NCBI RefSeq assembly: GCF_003122485.1
Contig: NZ_JRFU01000089.1
Span: 1 to 44,527, forward strand
From: Eubacterium ramulus
GTDB taxonomy: Bacteria > Bacillota > Clostridia > Lachnospirales > Lachnospiraceae
Reading direction: 5' to 3'
DNA length: 44,527 nucleotides
The notes beneath the pieces are model-generated. The model made no database searches. It was not told the DNA's origin and was given only the letters and a program-made list of their open reading frames with translations. Position numbers and translations under genes: made by a program. This document shows positions 1 through 8,158 of the stretch, in pieces (the first letter of the stretch is position 1; every line of letters starts with the position of its first letter).

Positions 1-12
1 GAGAAATACTTG

Positions 13-63
13 TTACTACTCACCACTTGCAGAAGTGGGAGTCTCAACTCAGACTGAGATAAA
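13..63 (-). repeat. Terminal hairpin repeat, left copy (inverted relative to the right copy)
   Basis: Bases 18-42 form a hairpin with a 10-bp stem, one bulged base and a 4-nt loop, next to a stretch containing CTCAGTCTGAG on the minus strand. The same hairpin and flank occur in opposite orientation at the other end of the window (44480-44527), so both copies face outward. The shared core is about 27 identical bases; the spacer between hairpin and flank differs by a few bases, so the copies have diverged. Subterminal imperfect hairpins are typical of IS200/IS605-type elements, so this may be the edge of an element lying outside the window. That identity is inference: no transposase is visible here. 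Confidence 0.6.
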
Positions 64-106
64 ACTCTAAATATTCTTCTTAATTTGTACTATCGCATCC
101 AAATCC

Positions 107-334
107 TTATTTAATGACTTTCTTACCGTATTTCTCACCCAGATTTTCAATTGAACCATCTTCATTCTGGATATTGATCTGATCTAACTGACTGCGCAGA
201 TTTCTACGGAAAGAAGCTACATATTCCTCGCGTAATACGGCCTGCTCCTTTTTCTCAGCTTCTGTCAAACCTTCTGCTTTTGCTTTATGATATAATTCAT
301 TAATTCTTTTTACTTTTTCATCTGTCATAGACAT
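107..334 (-). CDS. DUF896 family small protein (YnzC-like)
   Basis: This 75-residue, highly charged, helical protein opens with residues that match the DUF896 family (B. subtilis YnzC/YneA-region type): the stretch RINELYHKAKAEGLTEAEK is characteristic. There is no signal peptide, membrane segment or cysteine, so it is cytoplasmic. Its molecular role is not established. The start is supported by an AGGAGG sequence 9 bases upstream of the ATG. It follows proB on the same strand after about 130 bases with no clear terminator, so it may be cotranscribed or have its own weak promoter. Confidence 0.85.
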   Translation of the reverse strand: MSMTDEKVKRINELYHKAKAEGLTEAEKKEQAVLREEYVASFRRNLRSQLDQINIQNEDGSIENLGEKYGKKVIK

Positions 335-466
335 AGTTATGTTCCTCCTTTTCTATCGTAATAAATATAAGTTTTCTGGTTAATAAACTGATAAGATGCC
401 AATTCGCAACAACTATTCCAGCTCCATGAAATCTGACTTCACACAGCACCTTATCTCCTAATTTTC

Positions 467-1300
467 CTATAAATAGGTATGAATATCAAAGGTTTCGTCA
501 TTCTGCGCTCTGAATAAAGTACCTCTGAAATCTCCGCTGATAATCTGATGAATAATTCCCACATCTTTACCGTTGGCAATAATCATATCAGTGCCGGATG
601 CCGTCGCAATTCGTGCTGCTGTCAGCTTTGTTGCCATTCCACCGGTTCCCACATCGCTTCCGGTAGACTGTTTTGCCATAGAATCATAATGCTCATTCAT
701 CTTTTCTACGCATTCAACTAAAGTTGCTTCCGGATTTTTTCGTGGATCATCGGTATACAATCCATCGATATCGGACAACAGGATCAGCAGATCTGCGCCA
801 ACCAGAGATGATACAATGGCAGAAAGTGTATCATTATCACCAAAATGCATCTCGTAAGTAGATACGGTATCGTTTTCATTGACAACCGGAATAATGCCTA
901 AACGGAACATTTCCTCAAAGGTATTGTGCGCATTCTGACGGGACTCATCCTCCAGAATGGTATCCTTTGTCATCAGGATCTGTCCTGCGGTCTGATTATA
1001 TTCTGCAAACATTCTCTGATATGTCATCATCAGTCGTGCCTGTCCAACTGCCGCACATGCCTGTTTGGTAGAAATATCCTGCGGGCGGCTCTGCAAACCG
1101 ATTGCCTGACGTCCTACCGCGATTGCTCCGGAACTTACCAGGCAGACATCCATGCCCTGATTTCTCAGATCACAGAGTTCCCGCACCAGTTTTTCTATCT
1201 TCATCAGATTCATACTTCCAGTCTGTGGATGCTGCAGAGAAGACGATCCAATTTTGACAACTACTCTCTTTTTATATTTGAAATAATCGTTTACGTTCAT
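467..1300 (-). CDS. proB: Glutamate 5-kinase
   Basis: ProB phosphorylates L-glutamate with ATP, the first step of proline synthesis. The 277-residue product carries the amino-acid-kinase fold: VVVKIGSSSL near the N-terminus, LVSSGAIAVG, VVNENDTVS and FGDNDTLSAIV for glutamate and ATP binding, and GTGGMATKLTAA late in the protein. It ends after the kinase domain and lacks the C-terminal PUA domain of the E. coli enzyme, which is common in Gram-positive versions. The start at 1300 has AAAGGAG 8 bases upstream; an upstream in-frame start would precede that ribosome site. proA is not adjacent, so the partner reductase must lie elsewhere. Confidence 0.93.
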   Translation of the reverse strand: MNVNDYFKYKKRVVVKIGSSSLQHPQTGSMNLMKIEKLVRELCDLRNQGMDVCLVSSGAIAVGRQAIGLQSRPQDISTKQACAAVGQARLMMTYQRMFAEYNQTAGQILMTKDTILEDESRQNAHNTFEEMFRLGIIPVVNENDTVSTYEMHFGDNDTLSAIVSSLVGADLLILLSDIDGLYTDDPRKNPEATLVECVEKMNEHYDSMAKQSTGSDVGTGGMATKLTAARIATASGTDMIIANGKDVGIIHQIISGDFRGTLFRAQNDETFDIHTYL

Positions 1301-1385
1301 TTGTACACTCCTTTTGTCATATCCTCGCAAAACAATTGTTGTTCCACTTTCAGGTGCTTTTTCAGCTTTGACACTCTTGTGTTCT

Positions 1386-1415
1386 ATGATACATCGGTAA
1401 AGTTCTTTCTGTCAA
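1386..1415 (-). promoter_or_regulatory. Probable sigma-A promoter of proB
   Basis: On the minus strand TTGACA (1410-1415) and TATCAT (1386-1391) are separated by 18 bases, about 85 bases upstream of the proB start. The -35 is perfect and the -10 has five of six consensus bases. No T-box or other recognised leader lies between it and the gene. Confidence 0.6.
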
Positions 1416-1503
1416 TACTCATATCTTCCAGTCCTTATGTGTTGCTTATCTGCTATTTAACAAATCCCTTAGAATATCTGTATCAGATCATCAACGTACA
1501 AAA

Positions 1504-1531
1504 ATACTGCCCTGAAAACTCAGGGCAGCAT
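1504..1531 (-). terminator. Rho-independent terminator of the rnf operon
   Basis: A GC-rich inverted repeat (TGCCCTGA paired with TCAGGGCA, 4-base loop) is followed on the minus strand by ATTTTTG. It sits about 35 bases after the rnfB stop codon and before the proB promoter. Confidence 0.88.
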
Positions 1532-1563
1532 TTGCATTTTTACTATTATGAAGTTTGATCCAA

Positions 1564-2373
1564 TTAAGCAGTAACTTTTCTGCCTGTGATGATCTTCTTC
1601 GGACACTTCTCAGCACATGCGCCGCATCCGGTACATTTTGTCTGATCAATATGTGCGATATTGTTCTCAACAGTAACAGCGCCTGACTCGCAGACTCTCT
1701 CACACATTTTACATCCGATACAACCAACTTTACAAGCAGTCATAACCTGTTTACCTTTATCCTGAGAACTACACTGTACGGCATGTTTTGCATCATACGG
1801 TACAAGCTCGATTAAGTTCTTCGGACAAGCTTTGATACATTTTCCACAGGCTTTACACTGCTCTTTGTCAACTACAGCAACGCCGTTTTTGATGTGGATT
1901 GCATCAAACGGACAAGCTTTCACACACTCACCAAATCCAAGACATCCAAAATTACATTTTTTCGGACCACCGTTTGGTACGAAAGCCATCATGGAGCAAT
2001 CCTCTACTCCATAGTATTCATAATCTGTATTTGCATTTTCACATGTTCCTGCACATTTTACAAATGCAACTTCACGAACAGATTCGCCAACTTCCTGACC
2101 CATGATCGCACCGATCTTAGCTGCTACCGGAGCACCGCCAACCGGACAGGAACCAACCTCTGCTTCACCTTTTGCAATTGCTGCAGCCAGACCGGAACAT
2201 CCGGCAAAACCACAGCCACCACAGTTATTTCCCGGAAGAGCTGCTAATACTTCTTCCTCTTTCGGGTCTACTTCTACTTTGAATTTCTCACCGGCAATCC
2301 CAAGGATAATACCAATGACAATACCTGTTCCGCCGACTACAACAGCGGCAAGAATAATTGCTGAAACACTCAT
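1564..2373 (-). CDS. rnfB: Rnf complex iron-sulfur subunit RnfB
   Basis: RnfB is the subunit thought to accept electrons from reduced ferredoxin for the membrane Rnf complex, which couples ferredoxin oxidation to NAD+ reduction and to Na+ or H+ export. The 269-residue protein has one N-terminal membrane helix (about 5-28), then a four-cysteine cluster motif (NNCGGCGFAGC with a later Cys), then several ferredoxin-like CxxCxxCxxxC motifs in the C-terminal half, including CKACGKCIKACP, CIGCKMCERVC and CTGCGACAEKCP. It is the last gene of rnfCDGEAB, starting 12 bases after rnfA, and is followed by a strong terminator. Confidence 0.96.
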   Translation of the reverse strand: MSVSAIILAAVVVGGTGIVIGIILGIAGEKFKVEVDPKEEEVLAALPGNNCGGCGFAGCSGLAAAIAKGEAEVGSCPVGGAPVAAKIGAIMGQEVGESVREVAFVKCAGTCENANTDYEYYGVEDCSMMAFVPNGGPKKCNFGCLGFGECVKACPFDAIHIKNGVAVVDKEQCKACGKCIKACPKNLIELVPYDAKHAVQCSSQDKGKQVMTACKVGCIGCKMCERVCESGAVTVENNIAHIDQTKCTGCGACAEKCPKKIITGRKVTA

Positions 2374-2385
2374 CTGTATACCCTC

Positions 2386-2961
2386 CTAAATGACACCGGA
2401 AAATCCCATAAATGCAATTGACATCAGACCTGCTGTTACCAGCACGATTGCGGAACCTTTGAAAGGTGTCGGGATATCATTGTACTCGATTTTCTCACGA
2501 ATACCTGCCATGATGACAATTGAAATGGTAAATCCAACTGCTGTTGCGAAACCGTTGATTGTACTTACACCAATACCATAACCATACTGTACGTTGTTCA
2601 GGGCAACACCGAGAACGGCACAGTTTGTTGTGATCAGTGGTAAGAAAATACCAAGTGCGTTGTACAGTGGCGGCATTGATTTTTTCATAAACATCTCTAC
2701 GAACTGAACCAATGCAGCGATAACTAAAATAAATACAATTGTTCTTAAATATGTGATATCAAACTGCTGCAGGATAATTTTATCCAGCACGCTTGTGATA
2801 AAGGATGCAATTGTAATAACGAAGATAACTGCGGCACCCATTCCGGCTGCAGTATTTACCTTTTTGGATACACCGAAAAACGGACATAAGCCAAGGAACT
2901 GGCTCAGGACAACGTTATTTACAATGGCAGAGCCGATTGCGATAAGTAATACTTCTTTCAT
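2386..2961 (-). CDS. rnfA: Rnf complex membrane subunit RnfA
   Basis: RnfA is an integral membrane subunit of the Rnf complex; with RnfE it forms the inverted pair of helical proteins that, in solved Rnf/Nqr structures, hold an iron-sulfur centre in the membrane. The 191 residues are almost entirely hydrophobic with about six helices. The N-terminal IVNNVVLSQFLGLCPFFGV and the mid-protein TTNCAVLGVAL each carry the conserved cysteine. Length is normal for the family. It lies between rnfE and rnfB with gaps of 12-15 bases, consistent with translational coupling. Confidence 0.96.
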   Translation of the reverse strand: MKEVLLIAIGSAIVNNVVLSQFLGLCPFFGVSKKVNTAAGMGAAVIFVITIASFITSVLDKIILQQFDITYLRTIVFILVIAALVQFVEMFMKKSMPPLYNALGIFLPLITTNCAVLGVALNNVQYGYGIGVSTINGFATAVGFTISIVIMAGIREKIEYNDIPTPFKGSAIVLVTAGLMSIAFMGFSGVI

Positions 2962-2976
2962 CTGAACCTTTCCTCC

Positions 2977-3711
2977 TTATTCTTTCTCATCTGTTCCTGC
3001 AGTGAACACTTTGCCTTCACAGCTTCCGCTTGTACAAGCTGCGCAGTCTCCGTCGAAGCATCCGCTTCTCTCTTTCACTGCAATACCCTTTTTACGTTTT
3101 GCTTCACGGAATGCATTCTGGATTGCGATCAGCATAGCTAATACGAAGAATGCACCAGGAGCAAGCACGAAAATTGTAAGTGGTGTATAACCTGCTTTTC
3201 CTGCAGCTGCATCAGCTAACGGAAGAAGCTGGAAACCAAAAATCTGTCCGGATCCCAGAATCTCACGAACTGCACCGATACATGTCAGACCAACAGTAAA
3301 TCCAAGTCCCATACCGATACCATCAAAGATAGACGGAAGAACCGGATTCTTTGAAGCATAGCTCTCGGCACGGCCAAGGATGATACAGTTTACTACGATC
3401 AGAGGGATATAGATACCCAGTGATGCATACAGAGATGGTACATAACCCTGCAGTAAGAACTGAACAATAGTTACCAGAGATGCAACGACAACGATGAATG
3501 CCGGTACACGTGCACTGTCCGGAATAATCTTACGAAGCAGTGAAATTAAAAGGTTTGAAAATACAAGTACGAGTGTCGTGGAAAGTCCCATACCTATACC
3601 GTTAATAGCTGATGTTGTAACAGCCAGGGTCGGGCACATACCGATCAACATAACGAAGGTAGGGTTCTCTTTCACGATACCGTTTACAATACGTTCTATA
3701 CACTTATTCAT
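2977..3711 (-). CDS. rnfE: Rnf complex membrane subunit RnfE
   Basis: RnfE is the partner of RnfA in the membrane core of the Rnf complex. The 244-residue product has about six transmembrane helices with the conserved cysteines in NPTFVMLIGMCPTLAVT and VVNCIILGRAE. It is somewhat long because of a soluble C-terminal tail (about residues 205-244) that contains five cysteines clustered as CFDGDCAACTSGSC. The tail resembles a metal- or cluster-binding segment, but I cannot assign a function to it. The gene follows rnfG after 18 bases. Confidence 0.95.
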   Translation of the reverse strand: MNKCIERIVNGIVKENPTFVMLIGMCPTLAVTTSAINGIGMGLSTTLVLVFSNLLISLLRKIIPDSARVPAFIVVVASLVTIVQFLLQGYVPSLYASLGIYIPLIVVNCIILGRAESYASKNPVLPSIFDGIGMGLGFTVGLTCIGAVREILGSGQIFGFQLLPLADAAAGKAGYTPLTIFVLAPGAFFVLAMLIAIQNAFREAKRKKGIAVKERSGCFDGDCAACTSGSCEGKVFTAGTDEKE

Positions 3712-3729
3712 TTAAAAGTTCCCCTCCTG

Positions 3730-4332
3730 TTATTGTGCAAGTGTTCTGTAATAAGCCAGTCCAGCATTTACAGCACTTGTAACAGCGCTTGATGTGATTG
3801 TAGCACCACTGATTGCATCGATCTGGTTATCAGATGTTGCACCTGTCTTTGTAACTTCAAATGATTCTACCTGTTTTCCTGCAAACTGAGAAGAGAAAGA
3901 ATCTTCTTTTGCTTTCATACCAAGTCCGGCAGTATCATTGATGGTTGTGATGGAATATCCGTTTAATGTACCATCATCGGTAACACCGATAGATAAGGTA
4001 ACGTCTCCACCATAACTGTTCGGATCTGTTACAGAAATAACATAACCAAGTTCAGCACCGCTTGCGTCTACAGCAACAACACAGTTTTCAATCGTGTCAT
4101 CTGCGTATCCTGCTGCGGCAGCTGCTTCTGTTGCTTTTGCGGAATCAAATCCGTCCATATCCTCGAAAGAAGCTGCATCCGGGAATACAGTACGATAAGC
4201 ATTCTGCTGAATGTTATAATTTGCTTTTTCAATCGGGACCTTTGTAATGCCATATACAGCACCCAGACCAAGACCTGCGATAACTGTGATCAGGAAAAGG
4301 ATCAGGGCGTCTTTAATGATTTTTCCGTTCAT
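3730..4332 (-). CDS. rnfG: Rnf complex flavin subunit RnfG
   Basis: RnfG carries covalently bound FMN on the outer face of the membrane. The 200-residue protein has one N-terminal membrane helix (about 8-29) and an extracytoplasmic FMN-binding domain. The flavinylation motif is visible as DAISGAT, residues 172-178, placing FMN on Thr178; attachment requires an ApbE-type transferase, not found in this window. The start codon overlaps the stop of rnfD in TAATG, indicating coupled translation. Confidence 0.95.
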   Translation of the reverse strand: MNGKIIKDALILFLITVIAGLGLGAVYGITKVPIEKANYNIQQNAYRTVFPDAASFEDMDGFDSAKATEAAAAAGYADDTIENCVVAVDASGAELGYVISVTDPNSYGGDVTLSIGVTDDGTLNGYSITTINDTAGLGMKAKEDSFSSQFAGKQVESFEVTKTGATSDNQIDAISGATITSSAVTSAVNAGLAYYRTLAQ

Positions 4333-5273
4333 TATTTTTCCCCTCCTTTACCAAATGGTTTCGGGATTGTAAATCTCTCGATCAGCGGTACCAGCATGTT
4401 TGCAAAGATGATGGAGTAAGAACATCCCTCAGCTGATGCACCAAACATACGGAAGATACCAAGGAGACATCCGCAGATGATACCGTAAATAATTTTTCCC
4501 TTCGGAGTGATCGGAGAAGTAACATAATCTGTTGCCATGAAGAATGCACCGAGGATCAGACCACCACCGCATACTTCCTGAACAACGAACTGTCCAAGAT
4601 CACCACTTGTAAGGTGTCCGCCGAACAGTACGATAAATACTACAAATGTTAAAATATATGTACCCGGGATTCTCAGATCGATAACACCCATCAGGATCAG
4701 GAAGATTGCACCGATCAGAAGAGCGATCACGGAAGTCTCACCGATTGTACCTGCGATACGTCCGGTAAACATAGCCATTGTATCACTGTAAAGCTCGCCA
4801 CCTTTGATCACTGCCAGCGGAGTAGCGCTTGACACACCGTCAAATGTGAAGCTTGTCATCGGGCCTGTAAATGCAAGAAGCAGGAAGCATCGTGCACCAA
4901 GTGCCGGGTTCATAAAGTTCTGTCCAAGTCCGCCAAAAATCATTTTTACAACAACGATCGCGAAAGCGCCACCGATGATCGGGATGAAAAACGGAACGGT
5001 ATGTGACAGGTTCAGACCAAGAAGTAAACCGGTAACAACACAGCTTAAATCACATACGGTCTGTTTCTTGTGTGCAATTTTGTTATATAAGTATTCGGAT
5101 ACCAGACAGCTTGCGATAGAAACAACAACAACTGCCAGTGCACGCGGTCCGAAATTGATAATACCAAATACAGTAGCCGGAAGTAATGCAATGATTACAT
5201 ACAGCATGATTCTCTGTGTACTGTCTTTGGCTCTTATATGTGGTGATGATGTAACATTGTATAACTCACTCAC
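4332..5273 (-). CDS. rnfD: Rnf complex membrane flavin subunit RnfD
   Basis: RnfD is a polytopic membrane subunit of the Rnf complex that binds FMN covalently. The 313 residues form about eight to ten helices. The flavinylation site is DGVSSAT (145-151), with Thr151 the expected attachment residue, followed by PLAVIKGG. GLGQNFMNPALGARCFLL just before it is the usual RnfD/NqrB signature. The gene lies 26 bases after rnfC and overlaps rnfG by one base. Confidence 0.96.
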   Translation of the reverse strand: MSELYNVTSSPHIRAKDSTQRIMLYVIIALLPATVFGIINFGPRALAVVVVSIASCLVSEYLYNKIAHKKQTVCDLSCVVTGLLLGLNLSHTVPFFIPIIGGAFAIVVVKMIFGGLGQNFMNPALGARCFLLLAFTGPMTSFTFDGVSSATPLAVIKGGELYSDTMAMFTGRIAGTIGETSVIALLIGAIFLILMGVIDLRIPGTYILTFVVFIVLFGGHLTSGDLGQFVVQEVCGGGLILGAFFMATDYVTSPITPKGKIIYGIICGCLLGIFRMFGASAEGCSYSIIFANMLVPLIERFTIPKPFGKGGEK

Positions 5274-5299
5274 AATAATCCACCTCTTTCTAACGTTTT

Positions 5300-6625
5300 T
5301 TATTTTTTCCGTCTGTTTGCAAGAATTGTTTTTCTCATGGATTTAATCGACTGTGCAAGATTTCTCTTTGCAGGACATGTGAAGCTACAGCTTCCACATT
5401 CTACACACTCCATGCCGTGCCACTGTTCAAATGGCTCTTCCAGATGATTTTCTGCAAAATCAGCAAGTCTGGAAGGAACAATTCTGGATGGACATGCTTC
5501 TACACAACGACCACAGTTAATACATGCTGTTGCATTCTGGCTTGCATCCTCAACGGCATCCTCTGTCAGACATAACAGAGCAGATGTTGTCTTGGTTGTC
5601 GGAACGTCAAGTCCGAACATTGCAAATCCCATCATAGGACCACCGGAGATGATCTTCTTCGGCTGAGTCTTGAATCCGCCTGCTGCTTCTACTAACTCTG
5701 CATAGTTTGTTCCGATACAGACATAGAAGTTTCTCGGATCAGCGATTGCATCACCTGTAATCGTAACGATACGATGCATCAGCGGTCTGCCAAGTTTTAC
5801 TGCATGATAAATTGCAACGATTGTATCAACGTTATCTACGATACAGCCTGCATCTGCAGGAAGCATGGTAGAGTTGATAGCTCTGCCTGTTGTTGCGAAA
5901 ATCAACTGACGCTCAGAACCCTGCGGATATTTTGTCTTTAATGCTTTGACTTCCATTCTCGGCTCATTTTTTGTCAGCTCTGTCAGTTTTGCAATACAAT
6001 CCGGTTTGTTATCCTCGATACCGAAGATACCTTTTGCATTATCAAACAGAGAAAGAATGATTCTCATTCCCTCAATTAATTTCTCCGGCTCCTCGATCAT
6101 TCTTCTGTAATCGGAAGTCAGATACGGCTCACACTCTGCACAGTTTGCAATAATGTAGTCGATTTTTTCCGGCTCCTTCGGTGAGAGTTTTACATGTGTC
6201 GGGAATCCCGCACCACCCATACCTACGATACCGGCATTCTGGATCTTTTTGATGATCTCTTCTTTGCTCAGAGACGCTACATCGTCTACCGGTGTAAACT
6301 CCAGAGATTTAAACTCCCCGTCATTCTCGACCACGATAGAGTTCACCATGTCTCCTACTGCAACACGACGTGGCTCAATTGCCTTAACCGTGCCGGAAAC
6401 TGTTGCATAAATCGGTGCAGATACGAAACCGCCTGCCTCAGCGATCATCTGTCCCTTCAATACAGCATCACCTACTGCAACCACTGGCTTTGCCGGTGCA
6501 CCAATGTGCTGTGATAACGGATAAACCAGATCACCCTTTGGTAAATATTCCTGAATCGGTTTATCTTTCGACAAGTCCTTTCCATCGTATGGATGGACAC
6601 CGCCCTTAAAAGTACATAAGCCCAT
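5300..6625 (-). CDS. rnfC: Rnf complex NADH-binding subunit RnfC
   Basis: RnfC is the peripheral subunit with the NAD(H)- and FMN-binding site and two [4Fe-4S] clusters. The 441-residue protein begins with the family signature FKGGVHPYDGK. It contains the NuoF-like GMGGAGFPTHVKL region (about 130-142) and ends with two cluster motifs, CINCGRCVEACP and CVECGSCSFTCP. I place the start at 6625, where homologues begin and a GGGG sequence lies 8 bases upstream. An in-frame ATG at 6670, with AGGA upstream, would add 15 residues. It is the first gene of the operon. Confidence 0.94.
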   Translation of the reverse strand: MGLCTFKGGVHPYDGKDLSKDKPIQEYLPKGDLVYPLSQHIGAPAKPVVAVGDAVLKGQMIAEAGGFVSAPIYATVSGTVKAIEPRRVAVGDMVNSIVVENDGEFKSLEFTPVDDVASLSKEEIIKKIQNAGIVGMGGAGFPTHVKLSPKEPEKIDYIIANCAECEPYLTSDYRRMIEEPEKLIEGMRIILSLFDNAKGIFGIEDNKPDCIAKLTELTKNEPRMEVKALKTKYPQGSERQLIFATTGRAINSTMLPADAGCIVDNVDTIVAIYHAVKLGRPLMHRIVTITGDAIADPRNFYVCIGTNYAELVEAAGGFKTQPKKIISGGPMMGFAMFGLDVPTTKTTSALLCLTEDAVEDASQNATACINCGRCVEACPSRIVPSRLADFAENHLEEPFEQWHGMECVECGSCSFTCPAKRNLAQSIKSMRKTILANRRKK

Positions 6626-6698
6626 AACCTGTGCCCCACTTTCTCTATATAGTTTCTTACAGGAAATCATATAATATATCCTGCAAAATATCTTAAAT

Positions 6699-6727
6699 AT
6701 TATAGCACAGAAGATTAAAAATGTATT
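6699..6727 (-). promoter_or_regulatory. Probable promoter of the rnf operon
   Basis: On the minus strand a perfect TATAAT (6699-6704) lies 17 bases from a weak -35, AATACA (6722-6727). The predicted transcript starts about 65 bases upstream of rnfC. It is back-to-back with the plus-strand promoter of the next gene. Confidence 0.5.
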
Positions 6728-6753
6728 AATTTCACCAAAAAAAAAGTTTTGTA

Positions 6754-6781
6754 TTGAAAAAAATACCACGTGAATTATAAT
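6754..6781 (+). promoter_or_regulatory. Probable promoter of the plus-strand exonuclease gene
   Basis: TTGAAA (6754-6759) and a perfect TATAAT (6776-6781) are spaced by 16 bases, 35 bases upstream of the ATG at 6817. Confidence 0.65.
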
Positions 6782-6816
6782 AAATACAAGAATCGTCAGT
6801 CAACAAAGGATTATTT

Positions 6817-7953
6817 ATGAAAGATACTTTACATTTCAAAGCACTAACTCAGAAAAACTGTTACGCTGTTTCTTCTCTGACCGAAGATACACTTTTCGTC
6901 GACATCGAAACCACTGGTCTCTCCGCCGAAAAAAATCACATTTATTGCATCGGTTGTTCCTATCTAACCGGCGATCAGATCGCGGTAAGGCTCCTTTTCG
7001 CTGAAAATAAAGAGGAAGAAATTCTGATCCTTCAGACATTTGCAGATTTATGCAGCGGCTTTGACAAATTGATTACTTTTAACGGCACCACCTTTGATGT
7101 CCCATTTCTCCGGCATCGGTTCGAACACTTCCAGATTCCCAGTCCGTTGGAGGCACTTTCCCACACAGATCTCTATCAGGAGATTCGGCATTTAAAGAAG
7201 CTACTGCCACTGACCAGTTATAAGCAAAAATCCATCGAACTGTTTCTTGGCATCAACCGGGAAGACCAGTATACCGGAAAAGAATTAATTAAACTGTACA
7301 AATCTTACGCCAAAGATCCTGAGGATGAAGCATTACAACTTCTGCTATTACATAATAAAGAAGATGTCTTTGGCATGTATGACCTTCTGGAAATATTATC
7401 CTATACATATTTTTTACAGGGGCATTTTCAACTTTCTGATATGGAAATCCAATCTGTTTCCGGCGATCTGTTTTTCAATATCACATTGATGCCAGATATT
7501 TTATTGCCGCAGACAGTTCATTGTATACAGGAACATGCCACCCTTGTCATGCATCCGAACAAAGTACTGCTGTCCTTTCCGGTCTTTCACGGCGCACTCC
7601 GGCATTATTTTCCGGATTATAAAAACTATTATTATCTGCCAGAGGAACATACGATCATCCATAAAAGTCTTGGCACCTATATCGATCCGGATCATCGCCA
7701 AAAAGCCACGAAGGAAAACTGTTATCTGGAAAAGAGCTGTTATTATCTAACTTTGCCATATGCATCTTCTGATCATTACTTGAAGCAGGATCTGGCAGAC
7801 AAATCGACCTATCTGGAACTGCCGGGCACAGATGATGCCTTTCCGAAAGGGTACCGACTTCCGCCAGAACAATTTTCAACTTTAGAAGATTTCGTACATC
7901 TTTATTGTCAAACTATACTTTCCGGTAAAGATAGTATTTCAAAAAGTAAATAA
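6817..7953 (+). CDS. Ribonuclease H-like (YprB-type) exonuclease domain protein
   Basis: The N-terminal half (about residues 20-195) is a DEDD-type ribonuclease H-like exonuclease domain. It opens with the acidic motif FVDIETTGL (Asp29, Glu31), continues with ITFNGTTFDVPFLRHRF carrying the second Asp, and ends in LLLHNKEDVFGMYDL with the final Asp. This is the arrangement of the YprB/RNase_H_2 family. The C-terminal half (about 200-378) matches no domain I recognise. No signal peptide is present. AAAGGA 6 bases upstream supports the ATG. Substrate and partner are unknown. Confidence 0.85.
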   Translation: MKDTLHFKALTQKNCYAVSSLTEDTLFVDIETTGLSAEKNHIYCIGCSYLTGDQIAVRLLFAENKEEEILILQTFADLCSGFDKLITFNGTTFDVPFLRHRFEHFQIPSPLEALSHTDLYQEIRHLKKLLPLTSYKQKSIELFLGINREDQYTGKELIKLYKSYAKDPEDEALQLLLLHNKEDVFGMYDLLEILSYTYFLQGHFQLSDMEIQSVSGDLFFNITLMPDILLPQTVHCIQEHATLVMHPNKVLLSFPVFHGALRHYFPDYKNYYYLPEEHTIIHKSLGTYIDPDHRQKATKENCYLEKSCYYLTLPYASSDHYLKQDLADKSTYLELPGTDDAFPKGYRLPPEQFSTLEDFVHLYCQTILSGKDSISKSK

Positions 7954-7966
7954 TGCTTAAGTCAAA

Positions 7967-8053
7967 AAATCCCCTGTCCGATATTTGTATTGTCTCCAAA
8001 AATTAGTTCAAAAAAATCTAACAATTGGATGTCAGTGCATGGACCGGGGATTT
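7967..8053 (+). terminator. Hairpin with an unusually long loop, possible terminator of the exonuclease gene
   Basis: Arms at 7967-7979 and 8041-8053 pair as AAATCCCC/GGGGATTT plus four more pairs across one mismatch. They enclose about 60 A/T-rich bases and are followed by TTTTCTTTC on the plus strand. The loop is much longer than in a normal terminator. Confidence 0.45.
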
Positions 8054-8073
8054 TCTTTCTATTAAAAGTTTAC

Positions 8074-8117
8074 AAAAAAGGAACCGCGCACTAATCACTT
8101 AGCGCAACGGTCCCTTT
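8074..8117 (-). terminator. Rho-independent terminator of cmk-ispH-rpsA
   Basis: On the minus strand AAGGGACCG and GCGC pair with GCGC and GGTTCCTT around a 12-base loop, followed by TTTTTTG, about 40 bases after the rpsA stop. Confidence 0.88.
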
Positions 8118-8158
8118 CTGTTTGTTCAATCTGTTATTTAATGTTCAATAAGAAGTTC

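Noticed and set aside
926-1558. A 210-residue plus-strand frame opposite proB.
   Set aside because: It is the antisense shadow of proB, with a composition unlike a real protein.
1300-1563. A T-box or other amino-acid-responsive leader before proB.
   Set aside because: The leader after the promoter is only about 85 bases and lacks the T-box sequence and antiterminator.
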